Below are positions 23,508 through 31,385 of a stretch of DNA of 33,785 nucleotides, one piece after another. Where the stretch lies: positions 1 through 33,785 of IMG/VR virus record IMGVR_UViG_3300048597_000627; one strand, given 5' to 3'. How positions within the stretch are numbered: position 1 is the stretch's first letter; each line of letters opens with the position of its first letter. The notes below the pieces were generated by a model that made no database searches, had not been told where the DNA came from, and was given only the letters and a program-made list of their open reading frames with translations. The position numbers and the translations under genes were made by a program. Source of the DNA: a virus.

Positions 23508-25012
23508 TCTGTCGAACCTTGCGGGTTGGCCTCGGCAGGCGCGCCCGCTGTCACGGCCTGGCCGGTGCGGGTGCGCTGGCGCGCGTCGGTTTCGTAGATC
23601 TGGCCGTCGCGATCGGCGGCCTCGAAATAGGCTTTGGTCTCGGCCATCACTTCACGCCAGTCGCGGCCCCAGGCCTCGACGAAGTCCTGCGGCGACATGC
23701 GCCCGGCGCGGACGGCGAGGATGTCGGCCTCCATTTCCTTAACCGGATCAATGGCCTCGAAAGCGGGCATGACCGGCTGCCAGCGATAGCCGCCGGCGCG
23801 GGGGCGCAGACGGCCGGCGAGCTGGGCACGGTCGAGGAAGCGGGCCACGATGCGGTTGATGGCCTGCGGGACAAGCGTGTTCCACTGCCAATCCGCGATG
23901 TTGCGGCGGAACTCGAGGCGCACGGCGCGCAGCGAGGAAAAGTTGTGGGCCGTCGGATCGCCCGTGAGCTGGTCATAGGTGACGCCTGTGCCGGCGCTAA
24001 TTCCCATCAGTGTGGCGCGGGTCACCGGCTCGAAAGCGGTGTTGCCGGCCGGCACGAAGGGCGTGGCCTCTTCGCCGGGGCGGAGATACTGCACGGCGCC
24101 GGGGCGCATCTGCGACAGGCGCTCACCGTCATCGCCTTGCGCGATCTTGCCCCCGATCGAGGCAGCGCTGTCGCTGGTCTTGACGATGAGGCCAATGGCG
24201 GCCTCCATCCGCGCCTTGACCACCAGCGCGTCCATCAAATCGGCATAATCGCGCGAGGCCATCAGCACCGGCGCAAACACCGGGACGCCACGCACCTGGC
24301 CGGGGCGCAGGCGGCGGGCGATGTGGACCACATCGGCGCGCGGCGTGAGCCGCGAGGACAGCCGGCCGAGGCCGATGCGATCTTCGCCAGGCATGGCATC
24401 ATGCAGCCAGTAACCGAGACGCTCGTCATTCTCGCCCAGCTCGACACCAAGCCGGGCGCGCTGGGCGCTGGAGGCGGTGAGCGAACGGTCGCGCAGCTCG
24501 TCGATCAGGTCGCCCTCGCCGACGTGCAGCAGCAGCGGCACAGGCAGGCGGGCCGAGATCGGACGATCCAGCATGCGGATGATGCTGTCGCCACCCTCGA
24601 GCGCCGAGCGGAAAGCGAGGGAGAGAAGGCCGTTAAAGCCTGTTTCGCCCTCGATGTCGCAGGCGTCGATCCATTCATTCCACAGGGCCTGGACAGCCTT
24701 GTCGGTGCGGTCCGAGCCGGTGTCGAAGCGGATCGTCAGATCCGTGCCGATGACGTGGGTGGTCAGCACATCAAGCGTGCGCTGGCCGATGTAGGTATTG
24801 CGCACCAGCTCGCGGGAACGTTCGCGCAGGACGGCGAGCGAGCGGCCAACCTCGGCATTGACCGAGGGCGCGCCACGGCGAAACGAGGCCGTGCGGCGGC
24901 CGTTCTGGGCCGCGTCATAGGCGCGGTGCAGATCAAGCGCCAGCCGAGCCTGGGCGCGCGAAAGGCCGAGCCGCGGGGCGACGGCGGCGATGGCGTTGTC
25001 GAGCCAGCGCAT
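23504..25012 (-). CDS. Portal protein, lambda family
   Basis: Forms the dodecameric ring at the capsid vertex through which DNA passes. The chosen start MRWLDNAIAA at 25012 follows the gpW stop by one base. Longer in-frame extensions would overlap gpW. The 502-aa product has the lambda-portal layout: an N-terminal helical region, the LRERSRELVRNTYIG segment (about 50-65) and a conserved core with ADVVHIARRLRPGQVRGVP. The GVTYDQLTGD...NFSSLRAVRLEFRR stretch is typical of this family. The C-terminal 40 residues are Gln/Thr/Ala-rich and probably flexible. It ends in an ATGA overlap with the protease-capsid gene, tying portal and shell synthesis together. Confidence 0.93.
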   Translation of the reverse strand: MRWLDNAIAAVAPRLGLSRAQARLALDLHRAYDAAQNGRRTASFRRGAPSVNAEVGRSLAVLRERSRELVRNTYIGQRTLDVLTTHVIGTDLTIRFDTGSDRTDKAVQALWNEWIDACDIEGETGFNGLLSLAFRSALEGGDSIIRMLDRPISARLPVPLLLHVGEGDLIDELRDRSLTASSAQRARLGVELGENDERLGYWLHDAMPGEDRIGLGRLSSRLTPRADVVHIARRLRPGQVRGVPVFAPVLMASRDYADLMDALVVKARMEAAIGLIVKTSDSAASIGGKIAQGDDGERLSQMRPGAVQYLRPGEEATPFVPAGNTAFEPVTRATLMGISAGTGVTYDQLTGDPTAHNFSSLRAVRLEFRRNIADWQWNTLVPQAINRIVARFLDRAQLAGRLRPRAGGYRWQPVMPAFEAIDPVKEMEADILAVRAGRMSPQDFVEAWGRDWREVMAETKAYFEAADRDGQIYETDARQRTRTGQAVTAGAPAEANPQGSTE

Positions 25013-25013
25013 G

Positions 25014-25229
25014 TCAATCCCGGCTGTGCTGTGCGTAGGACGGCGCGCGGGCGGCGTTTCCGGCCGCTGCGGCGACATCCTGCTGCATGGAGGCCAGCAG
25101 GCGCTCCATTTCATCGAGGCTGCGCAGCTCGACCTTGCGCGAGGTATCGCCGGAGCGGAACTCGGAGATCTTCGCACCCGTGGCGATGGCGCTCTTGAGC
25201 CGGTCGATGTCGGCTTGCGTCCAGGCCAT
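25014..25229 (-). CDS. gpW-like head-tail joining protein
   Basis: A small 71-aa protein with the gpW pattern: N-terminal helix (TQADIDRLKSAIATG), a beta hairpin (ISEFRSGDTSRKVELRS) and a second helix (LDEMERLLASMQQDVA). It is placed between large terminase and portal exactly as W lies in lambda. gpW family proteins bind below the portal and help stabilise packaged DNA and attach the tail. Its stop is one base before the portal ATG. Length matches the family (about 60-70 aa). Confidence 0.85.
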   Translation of the reverse strand: MAWTQADIDRLKSAIATGAKISEFRSGDTSRKVELRSLDEMERLLASMQQDVAAAAGNAARAPSYAQHSRD

Positions 25230-25240
25230 CGGGTCAGTCC

Positions 25241-27307
25241 TCAGCGGTCAAGCCAGTTGGCGCCGCGCCCTGCCAGCCAATCGTCGGCAGGCGGGGCGGG
25301 CGTGGGTTTCGGTGTTTCGGGCGGCGCGGTGCCGGCGGACGGGGTTGCCCCCGCGATCATGTCGAACAGGCTGGGCTCGACCGCTTCGGGCGGCAGGCCA
25401 CGCTCGCGGGCCAGGGCGCGCCACTGGTCGGGTGTCATCGACGACAGGCCGAGATATTCGGCCAGCGCCATGTTGTAGACGCGGCAATCGAGGAAGTGAT
25501 TGTCGCGAAGCTTTTGCCACTTCTTGCCGGCGGGCCGGCCCCGGACCGTGATATCGGCCAGATGCTCGCCGGTGAGCTGGAGGAAGTACTCCTCATCCAG
25601 CCAGCCGCCAAAATGGCAATAACCCGCCGGAGCGGAGGCGACATCCGCGCCATCACGCACTTTGCCGAGGTCGAGATAGACGCTCGACTTGAGCGGCCAG
25701 GTGCCGACAGCCCAGAGGCGGACGCCCTGCTTGATCTTGCGGCCTGCCAGATCGATGTCGACCAGCTTCGGCGTGCCGATGGCTGGCAATCCCCAGCCGT
25801 CCTGTCCCTTGATGGCCAGCACCAAATCGCGGCCCGTGATCGGGTGGGCGCGCTGGACCGAGCGGGCGAAAGCATAGACCACCGGGGCGCGATAGCCCGA
25901 ATCGATGGCCAGCGCGTCCACGCGGCGGGTGCGGCCGAAGGCGTCGGGCCATTCGGCATCGAGCACCTCGCGCCGGAGCCGCTCGAAGACCGGGGCCGAG
26001 GCGCTTTCAGTATCGCCGCCGAGATATCCGGCCTCGACCACGTAAGAGCGGCGGTCTGCCGTCCAGGCGATGACCTCATACCAGACACCGCGCATCTGCA
26101 CGTCGGCAGCGGCGGTGAGCAGCAGCCCGTCGGGCGGAATGTGGCCGCGCTTGAGGTGCGCCTCGCGGCGATCCATCAGGCGCTTGTGGTCCGGCGCATC
26201 GCCCCGGAAGGCGTAGGGCCGGCCGAGCACGAGGTTCACATAACCCTTGCGGGCAATCTCTGAGCCGCGGCTCTTCAGTTCGTCTTCGGCAATGGCGCCG
26301 TAGGACATCATCAGCGAGATGAAGGCGTCCAGGTGAAAGCCCGGGTGCCGATCTCCGCCGGGCGCGGTGGCAATCCACTGCGCGCCGGCATCGGGCCGGA
26401 TCATCGCGACCCGCTCGGCCTCTGAAATCAGATGGCCGCAGCCCTCGCATTCATAGCCAGAGGCGTGCGGCCGGGACACGTTGACCCGGAACCGCTCCGG
26501 CTGGTGGTGCTGCACCTGACCGCATTCGGGGCAGGCAAAATGCCAGAATCGCTGGTCAGACCGGCGAAAGCTGCGATCAATCCGGCAATGGCCGGCTGCG
26601 TCGCCCGTTTCGTCGCCGCTGTCGGTCTCCGGCGTGCTGATCTCGAGGATCTTCCAGTCGCCTGTGCGCCTGAAGGCGGTGAATCGGCCGAAGTAGAGAT
26701 CCTCGGGGTCTTGCGCGCCGGGGATGAGCTGCCACTTGGACAACTCGTCCTTGACGCCCTTTTTGGCAGTCTTGGACGACAGGTCCATGACCGAATTGGC
26801 GTTTGCCAGCCAGAGGCGACCGCCACGGACGAAAACCTTTTCATAGGTCGTCGAGCCCGAGCCGGAGCGCGAGGTCTGCGGCACGATCATCACCTGGCCA
26901 GCCTTGCGGTGCCAGGCATCAATCAGCGGCTGCAGCTTGGCGCTGTTCGTGTCCTTGAGCGCATCGATGCCGGGGACGGCATAGAGCATGTTGGCCGGCT
27001 CGCGCTCGGCGCAATAGAGCGTCCAGCCCAGCGCGGCGATCGATGCGCCGGTCTGCTGGCTCTTGCGAACCGTGACGAGGTTGGCCGGGTGATCCTCCGA
27101 CAGACAGTCAAGGATCTCGGTGAGATAGGGCGCGCCGGACGCCGACCAGAGCTGGCCAGCGGCGGGGCCATCCACCAGCACGATGTTTTGCGCCATCCAG
27201 TCGGAGACGCGCATCGGGACGGGCGGGCGAAGCGACTGCTCGAGCGTCTCCGAAGCCAGGCGCAGCGCGCCGGGGTGGCCTTCGGCGAGGCGGGGGCTGG
27301 TCTGCAT
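25241..27307 (-). CDS. Terminase large subunit, lambda GpA family
   Basis: ATPase/nuclease that cuts concatemeric phage DNA and drives it into the prohead. From the chosen start at 27307 (688 aa) there is a Walker A-like RKSQQTGAS (81-89), an acidic KDELSKW (186-192) in the Walker B area and a coupling-type ISTPE (223-227). A zinc-finger-like pair CPEC (259-262) and CEGC (287-290), common in GpA terminases, follows. The C-terminal half (about 350-620) should hold the nuclease domain. The C-terminus is Pro-rich. The frame is open further upstream but that extension is Arg/Pro-rich and overlaps the small-terminase coding region. Starting at 27307 leaves a 25-nt gap. Confidence 0.93.
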   Translation of the reverse strand: MQTSPRLAEGHPGALRLASETLEQSLRPPVPMRVSDWMAQNIVLVDGPAAGQLWSASGAPYLTEILDCLSEDHPANLVTVRKSQQTGASIAALGWTLYCAEREPANMLYAVPGIDALKDTNSAKLQPLIDAWHRKAGQVMIVPQTSRSGSGSTTYEKVFVRGGRLWLANANSVMDLSSKTAKKGVKDELSKWQLIPGAQDPEDLYFGRFTAFRRTGDWKILEISTPETDSGDETGDAAGHCRIDRSFRRSDQRFWHFACPECGQVQHHQPERFRVNVSRPHASGYECEGCGHLISEAERVAMIRPDAGAQWIATAPGGDRHPGFHLDAFISLMMSYGAIAEDELKSRGSEIARKGYVNLVLGRPYAFRGDAPDHKRLMDRREAHLKRGHIPPDGLLLTAAADVQMRGVWYEVIAWTADRRSYVVEAGYLGGDTESASAPVFERLRREVLDAEWPDAFGRTRRVDALAIDSGYRAPVVYAFARSVQRAHPITGRDLVLAIKGQDGWGLPAIGTPKLVDIDLAGRKIKQGVRLWAVGTWPLKSSVYLDLGKVRDGADVASAPAGYCHFGGWLDEEYFLQLTGEHLADITVRGRPAGKKWQKLRDNHFLDCRVYNMALAEYLGLSSMTPDQWRALARERGLPPEAVEPSLFDMIAGATPSAGTAPPETPKPTPAPPADDWLAGRGANWLDR

Positions 27308-27332
27308 GACGGGTCCGGCGGTTCCGGTCGCG

Positions 27333-27935
27333 TCATGCCTCGTCGATGGCGAAGAGCGTCTCCGGCAAGGGTTGGTCGATAGCGGGCGCCGCGAGGGCGA
27401 CGGCCCGGCATTTGTCGGCAAGGTCAGTGCGCAGCGCGATGGTCATGCGCTTCAGCTCGATCCGCAGCGGGCGCAGGCCCTGGGCGGCGGCGGCGGCAAT
27501 CGCGTCGGCGTGCTGCGTCAGATCGACGGCGCGGGCCAGTTCTTCGCCGAGGCGCTGCAGGCCTTCACCCAGCTGGTCATGCCGGATGAGGAGGCCGCGC
27601 TGTTCGGCAAGTTCCAGCCGCTTCTGCTCCGATGAGAGCTGAAGGGCCTTGATGCGTTCGCCATCAAGCGAGGTCTGGCCGGGCACGCTTGGCGCGGGCT
27701 GGCGAGGCGCTTCGGGCGCCGGGCGCTGGCGGGCGGTGTCGCCATAGGTACCGCGCAGCCGGTTGAAGTCGACGCTATTGATCCGGGCGATGTGGCCGCG
27801 GGGCGTGCGGTCGACTTCGAGGCCATGGGAGGCGGCGAGCTTGGCAGCGTGCTTGCTGATTGCCTGCTTCGAGATGCCGAGGCTGGCGGCCAGCTCGGAG
27901 ACGGTCATCCAGTGCGGGGCGTCAACCGTTTTCAT
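27333..27935 (-). CDS. Terminase small subunit-like protein with N-terminal HTH
   Basis: Predicted DNA-recognition subunit of the packaging motor. Residues 11-33 (TVSELAASLGISKQAISKHA) form a clear helix-turn-helix, as in lambda Nu1-like small terminases. A Pro-rich linker (about 68-90) leads to a long helical region (about 95-165, with KRLELAEQRG) suited to oligomerisation and large-subunit contact. The length (200 aa) and position immediately upstream of the GpA-type large terminase support the call. The start ATG has no good Shine-Dalgarno. GGTTGAC repeats lie at -7 to -22 and again just inside the gene, so the protein may bind its own start region, either as packaging site or for autoregulation (inference). 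Confidence 0.8.
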   Translation of the reverse strand: MKTVDAPHWMTVSELAASLGISKQAISKHAAKLAASHGLEVDRTPRGHIARINSVDFNRLRGTYGDTARQRPAPEAPRQPAPSVPGQTSLDGERIKALQLSSEQKRLELAEQRGLLIRHDQLGEGLQRLGEELARAVDLTQHADAIAAAAAQGLRPLRIELKRMTIALRTDLADKCRAVALAAPAIDQPLPETLFAIDEA

Positions 27936-28229
27936 GGGGCAGTCAACCGCGTCAACCCAAACTGGCGAACAGCCTCACTGGAAAAATCCCGCGCCGCTTA
28001 AGCATCGCAGGGGGGTCCGGGTGGGGGAGGACCCGCGAAGGGGGTGGGGTCACCCGCCCGCCGCATGATGAATCCCGCCGCGACGCGAGCCGGGCGGGCC
28101 GTGACCAGTCCAGAGGCGCGAGGAGCATCACATGACACCCTCCTGTGCCGGAAACAGAAGCGCCCCGCGATGGGTTTACCATCCGGGGCGTGCCTGCGAA
28201 TTCCGTTCGCATGTTCGGTAGGGTCAACA
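27921..28229. promoter_or_regulatory. Candidate cos / terminase-binding region
   Basis: The stretch 27936-28251 has no convincing gene. It holds a G-rich segment with an inverted repeat GGGTCC (28013-28018)/GGACCC (28029-28034) and the hairpin at 28161-28190. GTCAACC occurs at 27921-27927, 27942-27948 and 27951-27957, with a 6/7 match at 28223-28229. Three copies bracket the small-terminase start codon. In lambda-type phages with GpA terminases the cos cleavage site and its cosB terminase-binding repeats lie just upstream of the small terminase gene, which is why I propose this role. The exact nick site cannot be read from sequence. Confidence 0.4.
28161..28190 (-). other. Strong GC-rich hairpin in the terminase leader
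   Basis: A 30-bp inverted repeat pairs CGCCCCG with CGGGGCG on the outside and GATGG with CCATC inside, around a GTTTA loop, with one bulged base: about 12 base pairs. There is no U-run on either side, so it is not a standard intrinsic terminator. It lies between the candidate promoter and the terminase gene and could be an RNA leader structure, a protein-binding DNA element or part of the packaging site. Confidence 0.6.
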
Positions 28230-28255
28230 TACTCACAAGCAACTGCCGCAGTCAA
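28226..28255 (-). promoter_or_regulatory. Candidate sigma-70-type promoter ahead of the late (terminase) operon
   Basis: On the minus strand TTGACT (28250-28255, 5/6 to the -35 consensus) is followed after 18 bp by TATGTT (28226-28231, 4/6 to the -10 consensus). The -35 overlaps the stop codon of the 310-aa gene. Transcription from here would run through the hairpin and candidate cos region into the small terminase gene. This is a match by eye. Alphaproteobacterial promoters tolerate variation and no transcript data are available. Confidence 0.4.
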
Positions 28256-29184
28256 GCCCCTTGTTCGTGCGCCGGTCGCCATTGCCCAAGGGGAGCGCCC
28301 GCCCTTGGCCGCTGCGCCGTCCGCTCGTGCGGCAGGGCCTCGCCCCCGCTGATGATGCGGCATTCCGGCAGCCCCTCCACCCATGGCCGCATCGGCAGCG
28401 CCGATGGCATGATCCGCACCCCGTGCTCCAGCGCAGGCCCGGCGCAATCCTCAAGGATCACATCGAGCGCCGCCCGCCACAGCTGCCATTCCGCCCTTGC
28501 CAGCGCCACGTGCAGCGGGTCAGGGCTGAGCCTGTGCTTGCGATAGGCGTCGGGATAAGGCCGCCCGCCCTTCGCGTTGTAGCCGTCGACCTCGACCATC
28601 TCTGTCGACGTCACCTCGCCGGCCTCATTCCATTGCGCAGGCCGCGACACCATCCGGAACCAGCGCGGCTTGCCGTGGTCCTTGATCACATCCGCCGTCA
28701 CCTCGCCGCATTCCCATCCGCGCGGCATTGGCAGCACGGCGCGCTTGACCATCAGCGCCGAGAGCGCGCCGGTCATGCGGGCCATCGTGCCAGCCCGGTG
28801 GCGCGCATCGGCCTTCGCCTGTTGCAAAAGCGGGCCGGCAATCGGGTCGCTGGCCAGATCGTCCATATCCTCGAAGGCGTCCCATTCGGCAAAGCCCGCC
28901 GGCTCGATGGCGTCGAGGCCGAGCATTGCCTCGCCGATCAGCAGCGCCGCCGGGTGTGGTGTCAGCCGGTCGAGCGCGGCAAGGTCAGGCACCACGCCAT
29001 AGCGGTTGGCGCGAGCATCGATCGCCCCGCCCATCGAGCCGGCCATGGCGGCGGCCAGCGCGGGGCTTGAGCAGCCATTCGGGGCCCCTGCCCTCACCAT
29101 CTTGCCCAGCGGGTCCGCGCCCACCTTCGGCAGCTCATCCCGCACCGCCCAGGCCACAGCCGCCTCGATCGTCATGGTTTTCAT
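28252..29184 (-). CDS. Conserved-looking phage protein of unknown function (310 aa)
   Basis: I cannot assign a family. The start at 29184 is chosen because an AAGGGG Shine-Dalgarno-like sequence lies 9 nt upstream. A longer in-frame form to 29265 would only translate the 9-bp repeats (LRGLR, TLATLAK). The protein is soluble and helix-rich to about residue 130, then has a Trp-rich middle (GWECGEV, KPRWFRMVSRPAQW) and a basic, Trp-rich segment (about 230-255) before an Arg/Pro-rich tail. No catalytic motif is evident. It sits between the replication genes with their repeat array and the cos/terminase region, so a role late in replication or in the switch to packaging is possible. This rests only on position. 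Confidence 0.75.
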   Translation of the reverse strand: MKTMTIEAAVAWAVRDELPKVGADPLGKMVRAGAPNGCSSPALAAAMAGSMGGAIDARANRYGVVPDLAALDRLTPHPAALLIGEAMLGLDAIEPAGFAEWDAFEDMDDLASDPIAGPLLQQAKADARHRAGTMARMTGALSALMVKRAVLPMPRGWECGEVTADVIKDHGKPRWFRMVSRPAQWNEAGEVTSTEMVEVDGYNAKGGRPYPDAYRKHRLSPDPLHVALARAEWQLWRAALDVILEDCAGPALEHGVRIMPSALPMRPWVEGLPECRIISGGEALPHERTAQRPRAGAPLGQWRPAHEQGA

Positions 29185-29200
29185 GCGCTTTTGCCCCTTT

Positions 29201-29496
29201 GCGAGGGTTGCGAGGGTTGTGCGAGGGTCCACCCTCAACCCTCGCAATCCCGTTTTCCGTTTCAATTCAGAGACTTAACAACCATAAAACAGTAGTTTGC
29301 GAGGGTTGCGAGGGTTGTCCTATTAGGGAAGTTTAGAAAAGCACTCCCCGGCTCCCCCGCACCCCCTCTTTCACATACGCGTATACACGCGCGACCCTCG
29401 CAACCCTCGCAAGATGCCGGCAAGTCTCTGATAAGACTTGAGAAAACACCAGCGAGGGTTTCCCCTCAACCCTCGCGCAACCCTCGCAACCCTCGC
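29201..29496. repeat. Array of twelve GCGAGGGTT repeats in both orientations; candidate origin or operator
   Basis: The intergenic region 29185-29594 carries a 9-bp unit GCGAGGGTT. Plus-oriented copies begin at 29201, 29210, 29221 (last base changed), 29299, 29308 and 29452. Minus-oriented copies (AACCCTCGC) begin at 29237, 29393 (first base changed), 29402, 29468, 29479 and 29488. Many copies are in direct tandem. Two opposed pairs can form hairpins: 29221-29245 (8-bp arms) and 29452-29476 (perfect 9-bp arms, 7-nt loop). An AT-rich stretch (about 29251-29300) and a 10-bp palindrome ATACGCGTAT (29375-29384) lie among them. The arrangement resembles iteron origins with an unwinding element, next to the replication helicase. 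A regulatory operator for the downstream gene is the alternative, since the first copies end 17 bp before its ATG. Confidence 0.85.
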
Positions 29497-29594
29497 AAGG
29501 AATGGCGCTAAAAACACATGACGCGGCGCACGCTGGCACCTGACACCGCACGCAGTGCATGGCGGCGAGCGTCGCAAGGAATGAACAAGGGCCA

Positions 29595-31385
29595 TCAATC
29601 GGGCTCGCGGGTTTCGTGCAGCTCGGGCAGTCCGTCGAGATCGACAGCGATGTCGCTCCACACGCGCACCCGCCCGTCGACCCGCGTGAAGCCCTTCTGC
29701 TTCATGGCAAGGCTGAAAGCTTTCTCCGACCACGGGCGGATGGCATTGCCGGCGCAGAACCGCTTGAACGAGTGGTGCAACAGCCTCGCCTGGATGTCGC
29801 TGCCCGTCTGGGGCCTCACGCACTCGCGGATGAAGGCGCCCACGGGATCGAGGTCCTGCCTGTGTTGCTCAGTCAGTGCCGTCACGGCGGGCGGGTCGCG
29901 CAGGCCCTCTTCAAGGAACATCAGCGCGCCCTGCACCAGCCAGTTGAGCAGGCCCGCCCCTTCGGCGAGGAAGCCGGCGACCACCTCTGGCATGTCGCGC
30001 CGCTCGGCCTCGCTCACCTGCACAGGCCAGTGCACGAACTTCATGCGCCGCCAGATGCCCTTGTCCAGCCCGCCGATCTCCGGCAGCTGGTTGCCGCTCA
30101 TGAAGGGGATAAACTCCGGCACAAGGTCGAAGAAGCCGTGGTTGAGGTGCCGGACAGGCATCGGCTCGCCGCCCGTCATGGTCTTGACAAGGCCTTCCTT
30201 CAGCGGTGCCCCGCGCGGCAGCTCGGCAATGGCCACGATGCGCTTTCCTTGCAGCCGCGCAAAGTCAGGCGTGGCCTGGTCGCCGCGCGCCGTGTCGAGC
30301 CCCGCGATGGATTCCGGCTTCAGCCGCCCGGCATAGTCGCCAAAGGCCTGCGCCAGCGTCTCCATGAACACCGATTTGCCGTTCTGGCCTTCGCCATAGA
30401 GGAAGATCAGCGCCTGCGTCTTGGCCCCGCCCAGCATGCCCGCCCCGCTCGCCACCTGCAGGAAGCGGCGCTGCGCCGGGTCTGGCTGGAACCGTTCGAG
30501 GAAATCCGCCCAGCGGTCACAGCGGGCTGCGGGCTCGTGGGCCAAATGGCATATCTTGGCGATGCGATCGGCCTGCGCGTGGGGCTCCAGCCGCACGGAG
30601 GATCTGATCACGCGCTTCATCACCGGCATCTCGCCCCCCGCGTCGGGGTCTTCGGTTTCAGTCACCGTGCGGGTGAACACCAGCGTGCCATTGGCCACGT
30701 TGAAGCGGTAGGGGTGGGCGTCGATCTCGGCCGGCGCCACAGCGCAGCGCGGCTTGGCCTGCGCCAGCATCGAGGTGGTGCGCGCCCGGTTGCCGGATGA
30801 GACGCCAAAGTCTCGGCGGCTCTTGCGCCGCTTGCCCAGCCGTGCCTCGGCCTCGGCGGCCAGACGCAGCGTGGCCTTGTCCTCGTCGGAAAGGTCCGCC
30901 TTGCCGGCCAGCGCCTCGCCGCGGGCGATCAGCGCGCCGTCATTTGGCGAGGGGTGCAGCGCGTGCGCCTCGAGCTTGATGCGGCGCGCCGTCTCCTGCG
31001 CGCGCAGCTCGGCCAGATGCTCGCCGTCCTCCATGCGCCAGTGCGAGCCCGTCCAGCCATGCCAGCCGATCTCGCGCACGAACAGCAGCTCGTTGCCAAA
31101 ATGCTTGAGCAGCCGGGCGGCGTTGTCGGTGTCGTTCTGGTCCAGCAGCGAGCATGCGGCCACGATCGCCGGATCCGCCGCAATCGGCTCATCGCGGCCC
31201 ACATCTCCAGTATCCGCCTCGCCCTCGTCCGGCACGAAGCCGTCGTCGAGGCCATCATCCTCAACATCCGCGTAGGCAGGTTCTGCGACGGGCTGGGCCG
31301 GGCCGGCCATCAGCGCGCGCAGGCGCTGCGCTTCGGCGTCCGGTGCGAGGTCTTGGTCGGCTTGGGGCTGCTGGTCAGGTGTCAT
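29595..31385 (-). CDS. D5/P4-type superfamily 3 replicative helicase
   Basis: Predicted ATP-driven DNA helicase that would load at the phage origin and unwind it for the prim-pol protein. The N-terminal 70 residues are acidic and probably disordered. Residues about 280-460 form the SF3 core: Walker A GEGQNGKS (331-338), Walker B-like IVAIAELP ending at 390, sensor-like MSGNQLPEI (429-437) and candidate arginine fingers in GIWRRMKF (R446/R447). The C-terminus resembles the winged-helix tail of the phage/plasmid primase P4-family C-terminal domain. It starts in an ATGA overlap with prim-pol. Directly after its stop comes a 410-bp region packed with 9-bp repeats, a plausible binding site for this protein (inference). 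Confidence 0.92.
   Translation of the reverse strand: MTPDQQPQADQDLAPDAEAQRLRALMAGPAQPVAEPAYADVEDDGLDDGFVPDEGEADTGDVGRDEPIAADPAIVAACSLLDQNDTDNAARLLKHFGNELLFVREIGWHGWTGSHWRMEDGEHLAELRAQETARRIKLEAHALHPSPNDGALIARGEALAGKADLSDEDKATLRLAAEAEARLGKRRKSRRDFGVSSGNRARTTSMLAQAKPRCAVAPAEIDAHPYRFNVANGTLVFTRTVTETEDPDAGGEMPVMKRVIRSSVRLEPHAQADRIAKICHLAHEPAARCDRWADFLERFQPDPAQRRFLQVASGAGMLGGAKTQALIFLYGEGQNGKSVFMETLAQAFGDYAGRLKPESIAGLDTARGDQATPDFARLQGKRIVAIAELPRGAPLKEGLVKTMTGGEPMPVRHLNHGFFDLVPEFIPFMSGNQLPEIGGLDKGIWRRMKFVHWPVQVSEAERRDMPEVVAGFLAEGAGLLNWLVQGALMFLEEGLRDPPAVTALTEQHRQDLDPVGAFIRECVRPQTGSDIQARLLHHSFKRFCAGNAIRPWSEKAFSLAMKQKGFTRVDGRVRVWSDIAVDLDGLPELHETREPD

Noticed and set aside
21582-23597. A 671-codon plus-strand open frame opposite the protease-capsid gene
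   Set aside because: Shadow of a well-supported gene; Arg/Gly/Asp-rich without domain features.
25013-25177. N-terminal extension of the portal gene
   Set aside because: Would overlap gpW in another frame and is Arg/Pro/Ser-rich; the start at 25012 fits the one-base spacing.
27308-27421. N-terminal extension of the large terminase
   Set aside because: Overlaps the small terminase coding region and has shadow-like composition; start at 27307 retained.
27998-28447. A 149-codon minus-strand frame across the terminase leader
   Set aside because: Overlaps the end of the 310-aa gene, is Arg/Pro/Gly-rich and contains runs like GPPPPGPP from G-rich DNA. Treated as non-coding, with only the small start-stop element noted.
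29201-29496. CRISPR array
   Set aside because: Units are 9 bp, in both orientations, with irregular or no spacers. No cas genes are near.
29333-29560. Small minus-strand frame with CEGCEGC and ARVARVARV peptides
   Set aside because: Created by the 9-bp GCGAGGGTT repeats, whose period is a multiple of three; no Shine-Dalgarno and no normal protein composition.
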